A stretch of DNA of 7,091 nt, from positions 1 through 7,091 of the forward strand of contig JALSNB010000333.1 in assembly GCA_026987225.1 (NCBI GenBank), given 5' to 3'. Position numbers and translations under genes: made by a program. This stretch comes from Caldisericaceae bacterium. Lineage in GTDB: Bacteria > Caldisericota > Caldisericia > Caldisericales > Caldisericaceae. Positions within the stretch are counted from its first letter, which is position 1. Each line of letters begins with the position of its first letter. This document shows positions 1-5,284 of this stretch, one piece after another. The notes under the pieces are model-generated. The model saw only the letters and a program-made list of their open reading frames with translations, ran no database searches and was not told the origin of the DNA.

Positions 1-144
1 TACCGCACCGTACATGTTGCCGTGATCCGTTATGGCAACGGCATCCATTCCGAGCTCTTTTACTCGAACGGCGAGGTCTTGCAACCTGTTCAATCCGTCA
101 AGCAAACTGTATTCCGTATGAAGATGCAAATGTGTGAACCCCAT
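1..144 (-). CDS. dnaE: DNA polymerase III alpha subunit, N-terminal fragment (PHP domain)
   Basis: Only the first 48 codons are present; the gene continues beyond the left edge. The product is the replicative DNA polymerase III catalytic subunit, identified from its N-terminal PHP domain. The reading begins MGFTHLHLHTEYSLLDG, the characteristic DnaE opening, and continues to an AITDHGNMYGAV block at residues 37-48. The histidines at 5, 7 and 9 and the Asp-His pair at 40-41 are the first two PHP metal-binding motifs and look intact, whereas E. coli DnaE has degenerate ones. The ATG at 144-142 is preceded by AGGAGG with a 4-nt spacer, which fixes the start. It is the last visible gene of the minus-strand cluster, 9 nt after the lipoprotein stop codon. 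A PolX or histidinol-phosphatase PHP protein is much less likely given the EYSLLDG and DHGNMYGAV wording. DnaE1 and DnaE2 cannot be told apart from this fragment. Confidence 0.9.
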   Translation of the reverse strand, partial: MGFTHLHLHTEYSLLDGLNRLQDLAVRVKELGMDAVAITDHGNMYGAV

Positions 145-148
145 ATTT

Positions 149-154
149 CCTCCT
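149..154 (-). promoter_or_regulatory. Ribosome binding site of dnaE, overlapping the upstream stop codon
   Basis: On the minus strand AGGAGG lies 4 nt before the dnaE ATG. Its first base is also the last base of the TAA stop (156-154) of the lipoprotein gene. Ribosomes finishing the lipoprotein would stop on top of this site, so translational coupling is likely (inference). Confidence 0.8.
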
Positions 155-1128
155 TATCCTTCGCCGATCACATCTATTTCGGTTGTAATGTCCGCATTTT
201 CTATTTCTGATGTGATATGAATTTTTGATTTGTTTATACTGTTATCTTTAAAGTAAAGCGTGATTTCTTCGTTAAACGGCCTCTTCTCGAACGTCCTTTT
301 TCCGAAAAATGTTATTTCGTTTTGGGAAATATTTTCTATTGCAAGGGGCTTTATATAGTCCCGTAAGGTAAGGATTTTTTCTATAACGCTTTTTGCAAAT
401 TCGAGTGCCGCAATTTTTTCTTTGTCAGAAACTTCCGTTTCCTTACCGTTTTTTTCTATAAAAGGCACTCCGTTTTTGAAATAGTAGGTGATATTTTCAT
501 CCGAAACTTTAAAAAGCTCACCGTTTTTTACTTCCGCATCCAATACGTAATTTACATTTTCACCGTCCAGAGTGCCGTTGATTTTTATTGCGAATGCGGC
601 GTTTTTAAATTCGTTCGGAAATTTCAGTTGCGAGATGTAGTTTGCAATTTTTTGTTTGTCAAACGGAAGTTTTACGTTTATCCGATTTTCGCCTTTTTTA
701 ATGTCTATGGAAATGGTTTTTTCGGCGGTTAATTTTCCTTTGAAACTTACGGTGTGGCTTCCCAATGGCATGGGGGAAATAACTATTGTGTTGTCTTTAA
801 ACGCCATCTTTTCGCTTTTCCCGTCTATATAAATTTCATCGGGAGTTGGCACGGCATTTATTGCAAGGTATGCAACGGGCATAAGCATAATCGTTTTTTG
901 AGAATCGAAACTTGCCGTTTTATAACCTGTTTTCTCGATTGTAATTTTGCTGCTGTTTACCGAAACTATGCCGTTTTTAATAAAAGTTTTGTGCCCGTTT
1001 ACCAGTGCGGGCCCGTTTATCGGTATTCCGGTAATTCCGTCCGCTACTTTGTATTCAAACGTGCTGCCCGCGCAGCCTGCCGTAATGATTGCTACCGATA
1101 AAATCAGTGCAATTAATATTCTTTTCAT
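154..1128 (-). CDS. Predicted lipoprotein with PEGA-like repeats and a LolA-like C-terminal domain
   Basis: A 324-residue exported lipoprotein of unknown function. Residues 1-18 form a signal peptide (MKR then a hydrophobic run) ending in ITAG-C, so Cys19 is the predicted lipidation site and the protein should sit on the outer face of a membrane. Residues about 22-85 look like a small beta-sandwich ending in a KTGYK turn. Residues about 86-155 resemble a PEGA domain, with PDEIYIDGK, a PLGSHTVSFKG turn and a following strand. Residues about 165-324 alternate short polar strands with one helix near 235-258, a pattern like the LolA/LppX incomplete barrel that binds lipids or lipoproteins; this is a pattern judgement, not a proven match. 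The start is the only sensible one for the signal peptide, but its ribosome binding site is weak. It lies 46 nt after nth and directly before dnaE in the same direction. There is no evident functional link to replication. Confidence 0.8.
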   Translation of the reverse strand: MKRILIALILSVAIITAGCAGSTFEYKVADGITGIPINGPALVNGHKTFIKNGIVSVNSSKITIEKTGYKTASFDSQKTIMLMPVAYLAINAVPTPDEIYIDGKSEKMAFKDNTIVISPMPLGSHTVSFKGKLTAEKTISIDIKKGENRINVKLPFDKQKIANYISQLKFPNEFKNAAFAIKINGTLDGENVNYVLDAEVKNGELFKVSDENITYYFKNGVPFIEKNGKETEVSDKEKIAALEFAKSVIEKILTLRDYIKPLAIENISQNEITFFGKRTFEKRPFNEEITLYFKDNSINKSKIHITSEIENADITTEIDVIGEG

Positions 1129-1174
1129 TGCATTTATTCTAAAGGTAAAATTGCTTTTTTACAACTTCCAACCG

Positions 1175-1846
1175 CTACCTGTGTTTCTCGACACCGACCT
1201 TTTTGCAGTATTTGTTTATAGGGCAAACGGAGCATTTCGGCGAGACGGGCGTGCAGATGTTCTGCCCTAACGTAACAAGCAGGGTGTTAAATATGATCCA
1301 GTATTTTTTGGGCAGGATTTTCATAAGTGCAAATTCCGTTTCCGTTGGGTTTTTCGTTTTGACGAGTCCCAATCTGTTTGAAATCCTATGGACATGAGTG
1401 TCCACGCAGATACCTAACTTTCCGAATCCTTCGTTCAGAACGAGGTTTGCCGTTTTTCTGCCTACACCCGGCAGGGAAAGAAGTTCTTCCAATTTGTCCG
1501 GCACTTTGCCGTTGTATTTGTCAAGCAGAATTTTCGATATTTGTATGATTTGCTTTGCTTTTCTGTGATAAAATCCGACAGGGTAAATCAGTTTTTCGAT
1601 TTCTTCTTCGCTGAGCTTAATCATCTTTTCCGGCGTATCTGCCTCTTTAAAGAGCCTTTCACTCGCTTTAAGCGTGGTTTCGTCCTTTGTTCGCAAGCTT
1701 AACAGTGTGGAAATGAGCACTCTGTACGGAGAGCGTTTTTCTTTGGCAACTTTTGTTACTACGGGATCTCCGAACTTTTTCAGTTCCTTTTTCAGAGTTT
1801 CTACGATTTTTTCTATTTCCTTGTTTGAATTCCCGTTCCTATCCAT
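1175..1846 (-). CDS. nth: Endonuclease III (DNA glycosylase/AP lyase)
   Basis: A base-excision repair enzyme that removes oxidised pyrimidines and cleaves the abasic site by beta-elimination. The 223 residues cover the whole family length. The helix-hairpin-helix LPGVGRKTA is at 125-133, with catalytic Lys131. The GPD-loop catalytic Asp149 lies in VDTHVHR. A C-terminal 4Fe-4S cluster motif of spacing C-x6-C-x2-C-x5-C is formed by Cys198, 205, 208 and 214. Two segments, SLRTKDE near 50-56 and NTLLVTLGQNIC near 187-198, resemble archaeal and Thermotoga-type Nth more than E. coli Nth, which has SAQATD and HHWLILHGRYTC there. The ATG overlaps the end of degV by 34 bp, and AGGA lies 5 nt before it inside degV. 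No other in-frame start is better placed. The gene is probably transcribed with degV. Confidence 0.93.
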   Translation of the reverse strand: MDRNGNSNKEIEKIVETLKKELKKFGDPVVTKVAKEKRSPYRVLISTLLSLRTKDETTLKASERLFKEADTPEKMIKLSEEEIEKLIYPVGFYHRKAKQIIQISKILLDKYNGKVPDKLEELLSLPGVGRKTANLVLNEGFGKLGICVDTHVHRISNRLGLVKTKNPTETEFALMKILPKKYWIIFNTLLVTLGQNICTPVSPKCSVCPINKYCKKVGVEKHR

Positions 1847-2652
1847 CTTGGTCCTGCGTATGTTCCGACAACCGCACCGAGTTGCTGCATTCTCACGTCC
1901 ATCCCTATACGTTCCTTTACTTTGTTTGCGAATTCTTTTGCCTCGTCAAAATTTGTTCCGTAGATAATACCTATTTTTTCAATTCCTCTTTCTTCGTTGA
2001 TTTTTTCGATGTATTCTGCGAGTTTTCTCAATGCTTTTTTCCACGTGCGGGGTGTTGCCTCCGTTTTTACTTCGCCGTTTGTAAACGATAAGATGGGTTT
2101 TATGCTGAGAATCGAACCGATTAGCCCTTCCGCCTTACTGATTCTTCCTCCCTGAACGAGGTATTTTATGTCCCAGAACGTAAAGCGAGTAATCATTTTG
2201 GGCACAAGTGCCTTTGTGGATTCGTAAACTTCCTCGAGGCTTTTACCTTTTTTGATTTCTTCGAGTGCGTGTTCCGCGAGGAATACAAGAATCATAGACG
2301 TATGTTGCGAGTCTATAAGCTTTATTTTATCAGTTCCGAAATGTTCCGCTGCCATTCGTGCCGCATTAAACGTGCCGCTGAGTTTCGATGATATGTGAAT
2401 CGAAAGGATTTCGTTTCCTTCATCGAGAATCCTTTTATACACATCCGTAAAATCCTGAATTGAGGGCTGTGAAGTTTTGGGAAGCTCTTTGCTTTCTTCG
2501 AGAAGCTTGTAAAACTGATCCGGCGTAATATCAACACCCTCCCTGTAAGATTTGTCTCCGAACCTTACCTTTAGAGGCACAACCGTAATGTCGTTTTCCT
2601 TGCGGAATTTTTCATCCAAATATCCAGTGGAGTCAGTAACAATTTTTATCAT
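1813..2652 (-). CDS. DegV family protein, FakB-like fatty-acid-binding protein
   Basis: A 279-residue cytoplasmic DegV/FakB protein. Members hold a fatty acid and, where a FakA kinase exists, present its carboxylate for phosphorylation. Family landmarks appear in order: VTDSTGYL at 5-12, TSQPS at 60-64, SSKLSGTFNAA at 88-98, IDSQHTSM at 113-120, GGRIS at 168-172, KPIL at 185-188 and GAVVGTYAGP at 259-268. Arg170 matches the conserved arginine of the ligand/phosphate pocket. The C-terminal motif normally reads GTHxGPG but here reads GTYAGPR, so the usual His is Tyr265. No fakA or DAK-type kinase gene is in the window. It is the first gene of the minus-strand cluster. Its ATG is preceded by GGGGGTGA with a 7-nt spacer, equivalent to GGAGGTGA with a G-U wobble. 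The family call is firm; the bound lipid is unknown. Confidence 0.93.
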   Translation of the reverse strand: MIKIVTDSTGYLDEKFRKENDITVVPLKVRFGDKSYREGVDITPDQFYKLLEESKELPKTSQPSIQDFTDVYKRILDEGNEILSIHISSKLSGTFNAARMAAEHFGTDKIKLIDSQHTSMILVFLAEHALEEIKKGKSLEEVYESTKALVPKMITRFTFWDIKYLVQGGRISKAEGLIGSILSIKPILSFTNGEVKTEATPRTWKKALRKLAEYIEKINEERGIEKIGIIYGTNFDEAKEFANKVKERIGMDVRMQQLGAVVGTYAGPRWIGTGIQTRK

Positions 2653-2659
2653 TTATTTT

Positions 2660-2667
2660 CACCCCCG
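2660..2667 (-). promoter_or_regulatory. Ribosome binding site of degV
   Basis: The minus strand reads GCGGGGGTGA then AAAATAA before the ATG at 2652. The GGGGGTG core matches the anti-Shine-Dalgarno sequence with one A-to-G change that can still pair as G-U, at a normal 7-nt spacing. It supports the chosen start. Confidence 0.6.
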
Positions 2668-2689
2668 CCTATATTATTTTGCATTCTCA

Positions 2690-2717
2690 ATTATAATAGG
2701 AATATGGAAATTGAAAA
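2690..2717 (-). promoter_or_regulatory. Probable promoter of the degV-nth-lipoprotein-dnaE cluster
   Basis: On the minus strand there is a perfect TATAAT at 2695-2690 and, 16 bp upstream, TTTTCA at 2717-2712 (4 of 6 matches to TTGACA). Transcription would start near 2683, giving a leader of about 30 nt that contains the degV ribosome binding site. The -35 box lies inside the first codons of the divergent gene. The -10 is strong and the -35 weak, so this is a moderate call. Confidence 0.4.
2692..2697 (+). promoter_or_regulatory. Possible -10 box of the 307-residue protein gene
   Basis: A perfect TATAAT ends 6 nt before the ATG at 2704, with no convincing -35 box at 15-18 bp upstream. If used, transcription would begin at or very near the start codon, making the mRNA leaderless. 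It overlaps the minus-strand TATAAT at 2690-2695, so polymerase could not occupy both at once. Confidence 0.35.
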
Positions 2718-3627
2718 GATAGGGCCTGTTTTTGAAAACCTAAAAAACAAAGGTATAAAGTGCAGGTATGATTTTCTCATTGAACTTTACGCTCTGCTCA
2801 AACTGAACGGTGCGAAAATATTGCTCAGCGAATTAAATGCATTGAGCGGATATTCTTTAAGGTTTGTTTATAGCACGGACGGTTTTCATCTGCACAATAA
2901 AAGCATTTCTTATATTGCTGAGAATTTGAAAACATTTCTCGGTTTGGAACTTGTTTCAGTATCTAACAATGAGTTTGGCAATCCGCCGTTTATCGTTTAT
3001 CCCGAGAACCTTTTGATTTTTGATATAAAAGAAGACAAAGCCTCTTTTTACAGGAATGTTTTTTATGAGGAAGATAACATTCGAAGCGTTCTGAAAAACG
3101 GTGCCGTGGTTTTTAAAGTAAAGCAAATGTTGCCGTTTGATCGCAAGTTGCTCTATAACAAAGAAAAATTTGCGAACTTTGCGGATCTTATGGAAAAAGA
3201 ATTTTTTAAGGAGTATGCGGAAGTGGGCGAAGAAACCGTTCCGTCCGGAAAGAATGCCTACGAACGTTTTATAAACGATCTGAGAGATCAATCCGTTTCA
3301 TTTGTAAATGAAAATGCGCCCGAGGAGGTGCCGTTTTTTTCTCTTTATCCGCAGTGGACTGCGATAAACGGAACTCTTGCGTATCTTCTCGGAGTGCATC
3401 ATTTCCTTAACAAAAAGGCACAAAAAGAAATGCAGAATGCAGTTCGGCATTTTGAAGATGCACTGCTTTTCTGGCGTGAATGGGAGAGGGCTATCGGTAG
3501 CCCGCTTTCGCCTATGAGCGTTGTCCCGATGAAAAACAGGAGACGTGCCGCAAATGCCGTTGAAAAAGCAAAAAGCGCCTATATGTTGGGAGTTCTCAGC
3601 GTTTCTCAGGTAAAGAAACTCATGTAG
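2704..3627 (+). CDS. Hypothetical protein, 307 residues, possible distant C39-like/BtrH-N-type protein
   Basis: I do not recognise this protein with certainty. It is soluble, without signal peptide or membrane segments. Residues 20-56 run Cys20, a helix rich in Leu (LIELYALLKLNG), then LNALSGYSLRFVY. This layout (Cys, helix, Gly, Leu-Ser-Gly, aromatic strand) resembles the N-terminal domain of BtrH-like, papain-fold (C39-like) proteins. Residues about 80-150 are beta-rich. Residues about 183-293 are helical: NAYERFINDLRD at 184-195, a WTAINGTLAYLLG helix at 218-230 and a charged helix pair to the end. A helical C-terminal half starting AYExxIxDLR is also seen in such proteins, as far as I recall. 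No clear catalytic His/Asp can be assigned, so activity is doubtful. The ATG is the only good start; AGGA sits just 2 nt before it, too close for a normal ribosome binding site. The gene ends 46 nt before hrb with no terminator between, so read-through is likely. Confidence 0.75.
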   Translation: MEIEKIGPVFENLKNKGIKCRYDFLIELYALLKLNGAKILLSELNALSGYSLRFVYSTDGFHLHNKSISYIAENLKTFLGLELVSVSNNEFGNPPFIVYPENLLIFDIKEDKASFYRNVFYEEDNIRSVLKNGAVVFKVKQMLPFDRKLLYNKEKFANFADLMEKEFFKEYAEVGEETVPSGKNAYERFINDLRDQSVSFVNENAPEEVPFFSLYPQWTAINGTLAYLLGVHHFLNKKAQKEMQNAVRHFEDALLFWREWERAIGSPLSPMSVVPMKNRRRAANAVEKAKSAYMLGVLSVSQVKKLM

Positions 3628-3628
3628 T

Positions 3629-3656
3629 TTGAAATTGTAATCCTTTTAATTATAAT
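3629..3656 (+). promoter_or_regulatory. Promoter of hrb-bcp
   Basis: TTGAAA at 3629-3634 and a perfect TATAAT at 3651-3656 are separated by 16 bp and begin one base after the stop codon of the preceding gene. The expected start of transcription (about 3662-3664) falls at the hrb ribosome binding site AGGAGG (3662-3667), so the leader would be only about 10 nt. Confidence 0.6.
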
Positions 3657-3673
3657 GCAATAGGAGGTGTAAT

Positions 3674-4357
3674 ATGGATTTAAAAGCGCTTTATAAGTTG
3701 AGTTACGGGCTTTACATCGTAAGCTCCGTAAAGGACGGCAAATTTAACGGGCAGATTGCAAACACGGTTTTTCAGATCACAGCGGAACCGCCGACAGTTG
3801 CAGTAAGTATAAACAAGCAGAATTTAACTCACGAATTCATTCAGTCGAGTAAGGTTTTTGCCGTTTCCATTCTTGCTAAGGAAACACCGATTTCTTTTAT
3901 CGGCCAATTCGGATTCAAATCAGGAAGAGACGTTGACAAGTTTGCAAATGTGAATTTCAAAAAAGGAGAGACAGGTGCACCCATTGTTACGGACAATACA
4001 CTCGCTTATGTTGAAGTCGAGGTGATTAAAAGCGTGGATGTCGGAACGCACACGTTATTTATCGGGAAAATTGTGAACGCAGAGACGTTGTCAAACGGCG
4101 AACCGATGACTTATGCGTACTATCACGAAGTAAAGAACGGCAAATCGCCGAAAACCGCACCTACATATATAAAAGAAGAAGTGAAAAAGAGTGACGGTGC
4201 AAAGAAATACGTTTGCAAGATCTGCGGCTATATATACGATCCGGAAAAAGGCGATCCGGACAGCGGCATTGCACCCGGCACACCTTTTGAGAAACTTCCG
4301 GATGATTGGGTATGCCCTGTGTGCGGTGCTCCGAAGAGTGATTTCGAGGAACTGTAA
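3674..4357 (+). CDS. hrb: High-molecular-weight rubredoxin (flavin reductase-like domain fused to rubredoxin)
   Basis: A 227-residue redox fusion protein. Residues about 1-160 form a flavin reductase-like FMN-binding split barrel: LYKLSYGLYIVSS at the start, GQIANTVFQIT at 26-36, PPTVAVSINKQN at 39-50 and a GTHTLFIGKIVNAE segment at 124-137. A linker follows, and residues about 178-227 are a complete rubredoxin with Cys181 and Cys184 (CKICGYIYDP) and Cys214 and Cys217 (WVCPVCGAPKSDFEEL) binding one iron. This architecture and length match Hrb of acetogens such as Moorella, which passes electrons from NAD(P)H to the flavodiiron protein FprA that reduces NO or O2. No fprA gene is in the window, so the partner here is open. 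AGGAGG lies 6 nt before the ATG. The gene is followed after 2 bp by bcp, suggesting a shared role in oxidant defence. A simple NADH:flavin oxidoreductase would lack the rubredoxin part. Confidence 0.9.
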   Translation: MDLKALYKLSYGLYIVSSVKDGKFNGQIANTVFQITAEPPTVAVSINKQNLTHEFIQSSKVFAVSILAKETPISFIGQFGFKSGRDVDKFANVNFKKGETGAPIVTDNTLAYVEVEVIKSVDVGTHTLFIGKIVNAETLSNGEPMTYAYYHEVKNGKSPKTAPTYIKEEVKKSDGAKKYVCKICGYIYDPEKGDPDSGIAPGTPFEKLPDDWVCPVCGAPKSDFEEL

Positions 4358-4359
4358 GT

Positions 4360-4833
4360 ATGAGTGAAATTGAAGTTGGAAAAAAGGCACCGTCTTTTTG
4401 TCTTCCGGACTTTGAAGGAAAAGAGCATTGCCTTTCGGATTTTGCCGGAAAGTGGATTGTGCTCTATTTTTACCCGAAGGATAACACATCGGGTTGCACG
4501 AAGGAGGCAAAAGGTTTCTCCGAAAAGTTAGACGAATTCAAAAAATTGAATGCCGAAATTATCGGAGTGAGTAAGGATTCCCCGCAGAGCCACAAAAAGT
4601 TCATTGATAAGCACGGGTTAACAATTCTTCTCTTGAGCGACGAGGACCACAAAGTGCTTGAAGCATACGGAGCGTGGGGAAAGAAAAAGAATTACGGAAG
4701 GGAATACTTCGGAACGATAAGGACGACGGTTTTAATTGCGCCTGACGGAACTGTAAAAAAGATCTGGAAAAAGGTAAGAGTTGCCGGACACGTTGACAAA
4801 GTCTTGGAAACTCTGAAGGAATTATCCTCTTAA
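4360..4833 (+). CDS. bcp: Thioredoxin-dependent-type peroxiredoxin Bcp/PrxQ, apparently one-Cys
   Basis: A 157-residue cytoplasmic peroxidase of the Bcp/PrxQ branch that reduces H2O2 and organic peroxides. The peroxidatic motif P39-KDN-T43-SG-C46 is intact, with the supporting Arg121 in the IRTTVLI strand; length is normal. The resolving Cys usually five residues after the peroxidatic one is Lys51. No Cys occurs in the helix near residue 82 where other Bcp proteins carry it. The only other cysteines are 14 and 24, so the enzyme is either one-Cys or uses an unusual partner. The ATG follows the hrb stop by 2 bp, with GAGGA 9 nt upstream inside hrb, so it is translated from the hrb message and probably coupled to it. 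Rubredoxin-linked reduction is an attractive guess but is not shown by the sequence. Confidence 0.93.
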   Translation: MSEIEVGKKAPSFCLPDFEGKEHCLSDFAGKWIVLYFYPKDNTSGCTKEAKGFSEKLDEFKKLNAEIIGVSKDSPQSHKKFIDKHGLTILLLSDEDHKVLEAYGAWGKKKNYGREYFGTIRTTVLIAPDGTVKKIWKKVRVAGHVDKVLETLKELSS

Positions 4834-4845
4834 CTGTCATACGTG

Positions 4846-4872
4846 CGGGGGCTTTTGCCCCCGATTTCTTTT
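4846..4872 (+). terminator. Intrinsic terminator after bcp
   Basis: A 7-bp GC-rich stem CGGGGGC/GCCCCCG with a TTTT loop (4846-4863) is followed by ATTTCTTTT. It begins 13 nt after the bcp stop and separates the hrb-bcp unit from the heat-shock operon. The opposite strand has no T-run, so it works for plus-strand transcription only. Confidence 0.85.
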
Positions 4873-4897
4873 ATATCGAAAATTTTCCGTCGAACTA

Positions 4898-4925
4898 TTG
4901 ACATATCCCGCCACATGTATATAAT
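4898..4925 (+). promoter_or_regulatory. Consensus housekeeping promoter of groES-groEL
   Basis: Perfect TTGACA at 4898-4903 and perfect TATAAT at 4920-4925, spaced by 16 bp. Transcription should start near 4932, inside the CIRCE operator. Such a strong promoter fits an operon held down by a repressor. Confidence 0.92.
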
Positions 4926-4928
4926 AAG

Positions 4929-4955
4929 TTAGCACTCGGAAGTTTAGAGTGCTAA
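4929..4955 (+). promoter_or_regulatory. CIRCE operator (HrcA binding site)
   Basis: TTAGCACTC, a 9-bp spacer and GAGTGCTAA form a perfect inverted repeat identical to the CIRCE consensus. It starts 3 bp after the -10 box and covers the expected transcription start, so HrcA bound here would block initiation. HrcA requires GroEL to fold, giving the known feedback loop. The hrcA gene is not in this window. Confidence 0.97.
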
Positions 4956-4966
4956 AATTTTGTGAA

Positions 4967-4972
4967 AGGAGG
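4967..4972 (+). promoter_or_regulatory. Ribosome binding site of groES
   Basis: AGGAGG 6 nt before the ATG at 4979. It decides the start: an in-frame ATG at 4949 lies inside the CIRCE right arm and upstream of this site, and would add ten residues not found in GroES. Confidence 0.9.
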
Positions 4973-4978
4973 CTGGAT

Positions 4979-5269
4979 ATGGCTAAGATAGTACCTATTG
5001 GAGACAGGATTGTAGTAAAACTTGAAGAAAACGAAGAAAAAACAAAGTCAGGCATTGTTTTACCGGACACTGCAAAGGAGAAACCGCAGAGAGGAAAGGT
5101 TGTTGCAGTGGGCTCTGGTAGAATTCTCGATAGCGGGAAGAAAGTAGAGCTTGAAGTAAAAGAGGGAGATACCGTAATTTTCTCGAAGTATGCGGGAACC
5201 GAGGTAAAACTTGACGGAGAAAAGTATTTGATTCTCTCCGAGAGTGACGTCCTTGCAATTATTAAGTAG
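4979..5269 (+). CDS. groES: Co-chaperonin GroES (Hsp10)
   Basis: A 96-residue subunit of the heptameric lid that caps GroEL and encloses the folding chamber. The N-terminal strand reads AKIVPIGDRIVVKL. The mobile loop lies at about 17-34, with Ile26-Val27-Leu28 as the GroEL-binding tripeptide. The roof-hairpin region follows GKVVAVGSG at 39-47, then EGDTVIFSKYAGTEVK at 62-77, and the chain closes with LSESDVLAIIK. Length is normal and no key segment is missing. It is the first gene of the CIRCE-controlled operon, and groEL follows after 15 nt. Confidence 0.98.
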   Translation: MAKIVPIGDRIVVKLEENEEKTKSGIVLPDTAKEKPQRGKVVAVGSGRILDSGKKVELEVKEGDTVIFSKYAGTEVKLDGEKYLILSESDVLAIIK

Positions 5270-5284
5270 AAGGAGGTGTAGAGA

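Noticed and set aside
22..210. A plus-strand 62-codon open frame at the left edge.
   Set aside because: It is antisense to the conserved PHP domain of dnaE and to the end of the lipoprotein gene.
1129..1174. A possible terminator or promoter between nth and the lipoprotein gene.
   Set aside because: The 46 bp are AT-rich but show no GC stem with a T-run and no paired -35/-10 boxes.
754..1270. Plus-strand open frames opposite the lipoprotein and the end of nth.
   Set aside because: They are Phe/Tyr/Cys-rich shadow translations opposite genes with a signal peptide and a catalytic motif, and no ribosome binding site or family motif supports them.
4878..4887. A short palindrome GAAAATTTTC upstream of the groES -35 box.
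   Set aside because: Ten AT-rich bases can occur by chance. It may act as an AT-rich upstream element, but nothing ties it to a known regulator.
4949..4978. An upstream in-frame ATG that would lengthen GroES by ten residues.
   Set aside because: It lies in the CIRCE right arm, upstream of the AGGAGG site, and the extension is absent from the GroES family.
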